A DNA stretch of 64,000 bases from Phenylobacterium sp. (lineage in GTDB: Bacteria; Pseudomonadota; Alphaproteobacteria; Caulobacterales; Caulobacteraceae), in NCBI RefSeq assembly GCF_004299445.1, contig NZ_SCTC01000037.1, positions 186,001 to 250,000 on the forward strand, in the 5' to 3' direction. Below the pieces are notes generated by a model that saw only the letters and a program-made list of their open reading frames with translations, was not told the DNA's origin and did no database searches. Each line of letters begins with the position of its first letter. Position 1 is the stretch's first letter. Positions 61,170 through 64,000 of this stretch are shown here, piece after piece. The position numbers and the translations under genes were made by a program.

Positions 61170-62438
61170 ATGCGTTGTTTGGGGGTGGGGGCGGCGCTGG
61201 CCGCGATGCTGGTCGCGGGGGTCGCCCAGGCCGGGACGGTGGCCGTGAGCGCTGAGCGGCTCCTGGACGTCAAGACCGGCAAGTATGTCGAAAAGCCCCT
61301 GATCCTGATCACCGATGGCCGCGTCGCCTCGGTGGGCAAGGCGGGCGATGCGGTCCCTCCGGGCGCTCAGCGTGTGGACCTGCCGGGCGTGACCCTGCTG
61401 CCCGGCCTGATCGACATGCACGTCCATCTGACCAGCGCCGGAAAGTACGGCGGCTACCGACCCTACGAGTTCACCGACAGCTTCTGGACGGCGGTCGGCG
61501 TGGCCAACGCCAAGACCACGCTGGAGGCGGGCTTCACCACGGTGCGCAACGTCGGCACGGCCTTCTACGCCGACGTGGGCCTGCGCGAGGCGATCGACGA
61601 GGGGTGGATCGCGGGACCCCGGATCATGGCGTCGGGCTACGCTCTGGGCGCCACCGGCGGCCACTGCGATGAGACCTACTTCCCGCCGTCGATGGAGCAG
61701 AAGAGCCCGGCGCTGGTCGACAGTCCCGACGAGGGCCGCAAGATGGTGCGGACCCAGCGCAAGTACGGCGCCCGGTCGATCAAGATCTGCGCGACCGGCG
61801 GCGTCTTCTCCCGCGGCGACGAGCCCGGGGCCCAGCAGCTGACCCTGGAGGAGATGAAGGCCATTGCCGACGAGGCGCACATGGCCGGAATGAAGGTGGC
61901 CGCCCACGCTCACGGCGCGCCCGGCATCAAGGACGCGATCCGCGCGGGTATCGACACGATCGAGCACGTCAGCCTGATCGACGACGAAGGCATCAAGCTG
62001 GCCGTCCAGAAGGGGACCTGGCTGGGCTTCGACATCTACAACACCGACTACACCCAGGCCGAGGGCAAGAAGAACGGCGAGCTGGAGGACAACCTGCGCA
62101 AGGACCGCGAGATCGGCGGGATCCAGCGCGAGAACTACCGCAAGGCGCTGAAGGCCGGCGCGCGGATGATCTTCTCCAGCGACGCGGGCGTGTATCCGCA
62201 CGGCCTGAACGCCAAGCAGTTCGAGGTGATGGTCCGCTTCGGCGCGACGCCGCTCCAGGCGATCCAGTCGGCCACAGTGAATTCGGCTGAGGCCCTGGGC
62301 TGGCAGAACGACGTGGGCCAGGTGGCCAAGGGCTTCTGGGGCGACCTCGTCGGCGTCCAGGGCGATCCTCTGGCCGACGTCACGGTGCTGGAGAAGCCGG
62401 TGTTCGTGATGAAGGGCGGCGAGGTGGCCCGGCGCTAG
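61170..62438 (+). CDS. Exported metal-dependent amidohydrolase
   Basis: 422 residues from ATG 61170, with CAGGGAG upstream. Signal peptide about 1-22 (MRCLGVGAALAAMLVAGVAQAG). Binuclear site: H-x-H in LIDMHVHLTSAG, lysine in SIKICATGG, His in VAAHAHGAPGIKD and IEHVSLIDDEG, and the aspartate in SSDAGVYPHG. These are the imidazolonepropionase-like/Xaa-Pro dipeptidase-type amidohydrolases of the PF01979 family. Substrate not known; a dipeptide or beta-lactam-like amide in the periplasm is plausible. Confidence 0.88.
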   Translation: MRCLGVGAALAAMLVAGVAQAGTVAVSAERLLDVKTGKYVEKPLILITDGRVASVGKAGDAVPPGAQRVDLPGVTLLPGLIDMHVHLTSAGKYGGYRPYEFTDSFWTAVGVANAKTTLEAGFTTVRNVGTAFYADVGLREAIDEGWIAGPRIMASGYALGATGGHCDETYFPPSMEQKSPALVDSPDEGRKMVRTQRKYGARSIKICATGGVFSRGDEPGAQQLTLEEMKAIADEAHMAGMKVAAHAHGAPGIKDAIRAGIDTIEHVSLIDDEGIKLAVQKGTWLGFDIYNTDYTQAEGKKNGELEDNLRKDREIGGIQRENYRKALKAGARMIFSSDAGVYPHGLNAKQFEVMVRFGATPLQAIQSATVNSAEALGWQNDVGQVAKGFWGDLVGVQGDPLADVTVLEKPVFVMKGGEVARR

Positions 62439-62447
62439 CCAGGACGC

Positions 62448-63200
62448 CTACTCGGCCACCTCGGGCAGCAGCGTCGCGAAGTGCTGCTCCACCGCGGCGT
62501 AGCACTCGCAGGCGACCCGCTCGAGGCCGCGGCGGTCCACCACTTCAACGCGCCCGCGATGTGTACGGATGAGGCCGCGGGCCTGGAGCTCGCCGGTGAC
62601 CGTGGTGACCGTCGAACGTTGAACGCCCAGCATCTCGGCCAGCGACTCGTGGGTCAGGTGTATGACGCCGTGGCCGGCGCGGTCGTGGACGGCCAGCAGC
62701 CAGCGGGCGCACCGCTCATCCACGCGGTGCAGGGCGTTGCAGGCCACCCCCTGCATCATCTGGGCGAGCAGGCTGTCGGCATAGCGGGAGAACAGGTCGC
62801 CGAACCGCGGCGAGCCGGTCTTGGCCGCCTCCAGGTGGCTGGTGGAGATGGCGTAGGCGTCGCCGGGAAGCTGCACCACGGCGCGCCCGTAGGCAGGCTT
62901 GTGGCCCTCGCTGACGATCCCGCCGACGGCGCCTTCGCGGCCGATGGTGGCGGCCTCAACCTCGCGGCCGTCGCGGGTGACGATCAGCAGCGAGGCCATC
63001 GTCCGGTGGCAGGGGAAATAGGTGGTGACCACGTCGTCCCCGGGCTCGAACAGCACCTGGCCCCGCTTCAGCGCCACGGGCTCCAGGTGGGGTTTGAGCA
63101 CCTCCAGGTCTCGGGGCGCGAGCGCCGCCAGCAGCCGGTTCGAGCGGTGGCCCGTGTCGCGAGCGCCGATGTCGCGCCCGGGGGCGAAGGACGTGTTCAT
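62448..63200 (-). CDS. Crp/Fnr-family transcriptional regulator
   Basis: 250 residues from ATG 63200 (GGGGA nine bases ahead); ATGs at 63209/63215 and a TTG at 63236 are also in frame. N-terminal cyclic-nucleotide-binding-like beta roll (about 30-150, GQVLFEPGDDVVTTYFPCHRTMASLL) and C-terminal winged helix IHLTHESLAEMLGVQRSTVTTVTGELQARGLIR. No cysteine cluster, so not an Fnr oxygen sensor. Signal unknown. Convergent with the amidohydrolase. Confidence 0.88.
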   Translation of the reverse strand: MNTSFAPGRDIGARDTGHRSNRLLAALAPRDLEVLKPHLEPVALKRGQVLFEPGDDVVTTYFPCHRTMASLLIVTRDGREVEAATIGREGAVGGIVSEGHKPAYGRAVVQLPGDAYAISTSHLEAAKTGSPRFGDLFSRYADSLLAQMMQGVACNALHRVDERCARWLLAVHDRAGHGVIHLTHESLAEMLGVQRSTVTTVTGELQARGLIRTHRGRVEVVDRRGLERVACECYAAVEQHFATLLPEVAE

Positions 63201-63269
63201 GCGGGACATCCCCATGGCCTGACCATGGGGGGACAACGCCCGAACGGCCGCGCTTGTTGCGTCGGGCCG

Positions 63270-64000
63270 TCAGATCGTGCGGGCCACGACTTCCTTCATG
63301 ATCTCGGACGTCCCGCCGTATATCCGCTGGACGCGGGCGTCCCGCCACAGGCGCGCGATGGGATACTCGTTCATATAGCCCGCGCCGCCGTGCAGCTGCA
63401 GGGCGGCGTCGCAGACCTCCCATTGCAACTCAGTGTGGAACAGCTTGGCGGCCGAGGCTTCGGCGGCGGTCAGCTTGCCTTCCAGGTGGCGCGCGATCGC
63501 CCAGTCCAGGTGCGCCCACCCCGCCTGCAGCCTGGCCTTGAGGCCCGCCAGGGTGAAGCGGGTGTTCTGGAAATCGAAGACCGTCTGGCCGAACGCCTTG
63601 CGCTCCTTGGTGAACTTCACCCCCTCGTCGAACGCCCGCTGGGCGGCGGCCTGCGCCTGCGCCGCGATGCCCAGGCGCTCCTGCGGCAGCTGGGTCATCA
63701 GCTGGGCGAAGCCCTTGCCCTCCTGGCCCAGGCAGTTGGTCACCGGCACGCGCACGTCCTCGAAGAACAGTTCCGAGGTGTCAGCGGCGTGCTGGCCGAT
63801 CTTGTCGAGGTTGCGCCCGCGCTTGAATCCCTCGCGGCTGGCTTCCACCAGGATCAGCGAGATGCCCTTGCCGCCCTGGGTCGGGTCGGTCTTCGCTACG
63901 ACGATGATCAGGTCGGCGTGCTGGCCGTTGGTGATGTAGATCTTCGAGCCGTTGACGACATAGTGGTTCCCGTCGCGGATCGCGGTCGTGCGCACGGCCT
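63270..64000 (-). CDS. Acyl-CoA dehydrogenase, N-terminus beyond window edge
   Basis: The open frame continues past the right edge, so only the C-terminal 243 residues or so are seen. They start in the FAD/substrate region (RTTAIRDGNHYVVNGSKIYITNGQHADLIIVVAKTDP) and include LGQEGKGFAQLMTQLPQERLGIAAQ, the helical domain, the LQLHGGAGYMNEYPIARLWRDARVQRIYGGTSEIMKEVVARTI end. The upstream part would bear the catalytic glutamate region and N-terminal helices. A GTG at 63995 is an internal valine, not the start. Confidence 0.93.
   Translation of the reverse strand, partial: AVRTTAIRDGNHYVVNGSKIYITNGQHADLIIVVAKTDPTQGGKGISLILVEASREGFKRGRNLDKIGQHAADTSELFFEDVRVPVTNCLGQEGKGFAQLMTQLPQERLGIAAQAQAAAQRAFDEGVKFTKERKAFGQTVFDFQNTRFTLAGLKARLQAGWAHLDWAIARHLEGKLTAAEASAAKLFHTELQWEVCDAALQLHGGAGYMNEYPIARLWRDARVQRIYGGTSEIMKEVVARTI

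Noticed and set aside
1..64000. tRNA or rRNA genes, prophage, integrase or transposase genes
   Set aside because: No cloverleaf with CCA-like end or T-loop, no rRNA core, and no integrase or transposase domain was recognised by eye. A tRNAscan or similar run is needed to exclude tRNAs fully.

Overview
The window is high-GC DNA with densely packed genes. It reads as a chromosomal segment of an alphaproteobacterium of the Caulobacteraceae (Caulobacter or Phenylobacterium type). The reasons are the gene sets SRP RNA–dnaX–ybaB–recR–rmuC–def–fmt–truA and dapE–dapD–argB, a Flp pilin followed by a CpaA peptidase, several TonB-dependent receptors, GTG and TTG starts, and many GC-rich intergenic palindromes. 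No plasmid, phage, CRISPR array, complete insertion sequence, tRNA or rRNA gene was seen. The genus is inference.

Layout. Bases 1-5.8 kb hold an AMP-forming acyl-CoA ligase (cut by the left edge) coupled to a thermostable-hemolysin-family gene, and, divergently, a complete cell-surface signalling set (FecI-like sigma factor, FecR anti-sigma factor, TonB receptor with an STN signalling domain). 5.8-13.8 kb is a run of short housekeeping and accessory genes: exonuclease-BRCT protein, two regulators (TetR, AraC) with divergent partners, a GrdB/PrdB-like protein and a serine hydrolase. 14.0-17.2 kb is an iron-regulated heme-receptor operon with a good Fur box. 17.2-25.8 kb carries htpX, a thioesterase, an acyl-CoA dehydrogenase, a GGDEF-EAL protein, a dicarboxylate symporter and AMP nucleosidase. 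25.8-36.4 kb has two MptpB-like phosphatases in tandem, an aminotransferase, a transporter, the Flp pilin/CpaA pair, an aminopeptidase–NlpC/P60 pair, a cytochrome c, and kdsB–pheA. 36.4-42.6 kb has a PEPxxWA-CTERM surface protein behind a structured 300-base leader, nudC, and short lipid/redox genes. 42.6-54 kb is the DNA replication/repair and translation-start block, interrupted by a MarR-controlled pair (dehydrogenase plus 6-oxocamphor-hydrolase-like enzyme) that looks inserted between rmuC and def. 54-64 kb holds lysine and arginine biosynthesis genes with tandem cupins, an amidohydrolase, a Crp/Fnr regulator and a second acyl-CoA dehydrogenase cut by the right edge.

How parts fit. The FecI–FecR–receptor triad should sense an external ligand and switch on its own receptor. 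The Fur-box operon imports heme when iron is low. dnaX, ybaB, recR and rmuC serve DNA replication and repair; def, fmt and truA serve protein start and tRNA maturation. Three compact regulator/target switches have visible operators: TetR at 9.8 kb, MarR at 48.9 kb and Fur at 14.0 kb.

Most unusual items: a two-copy composite hairpin repeat built of ACGAACCAC units (25.9 and 33.8 kb) with conserved flanks; the structured leader at 36.5 kb with a possible pseudoknot; a MITE-like element with perfect 19-base inverted ends at 51.3 kb and a 202-base nested palindrome at 59.9 kb; the 6-oxocamphor-hydrolase-like gene with its putative catalytic residues intact; and a DnaX that has lost its zinc cysteines. 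All family names come from reading the translated sequence; no database search was run.
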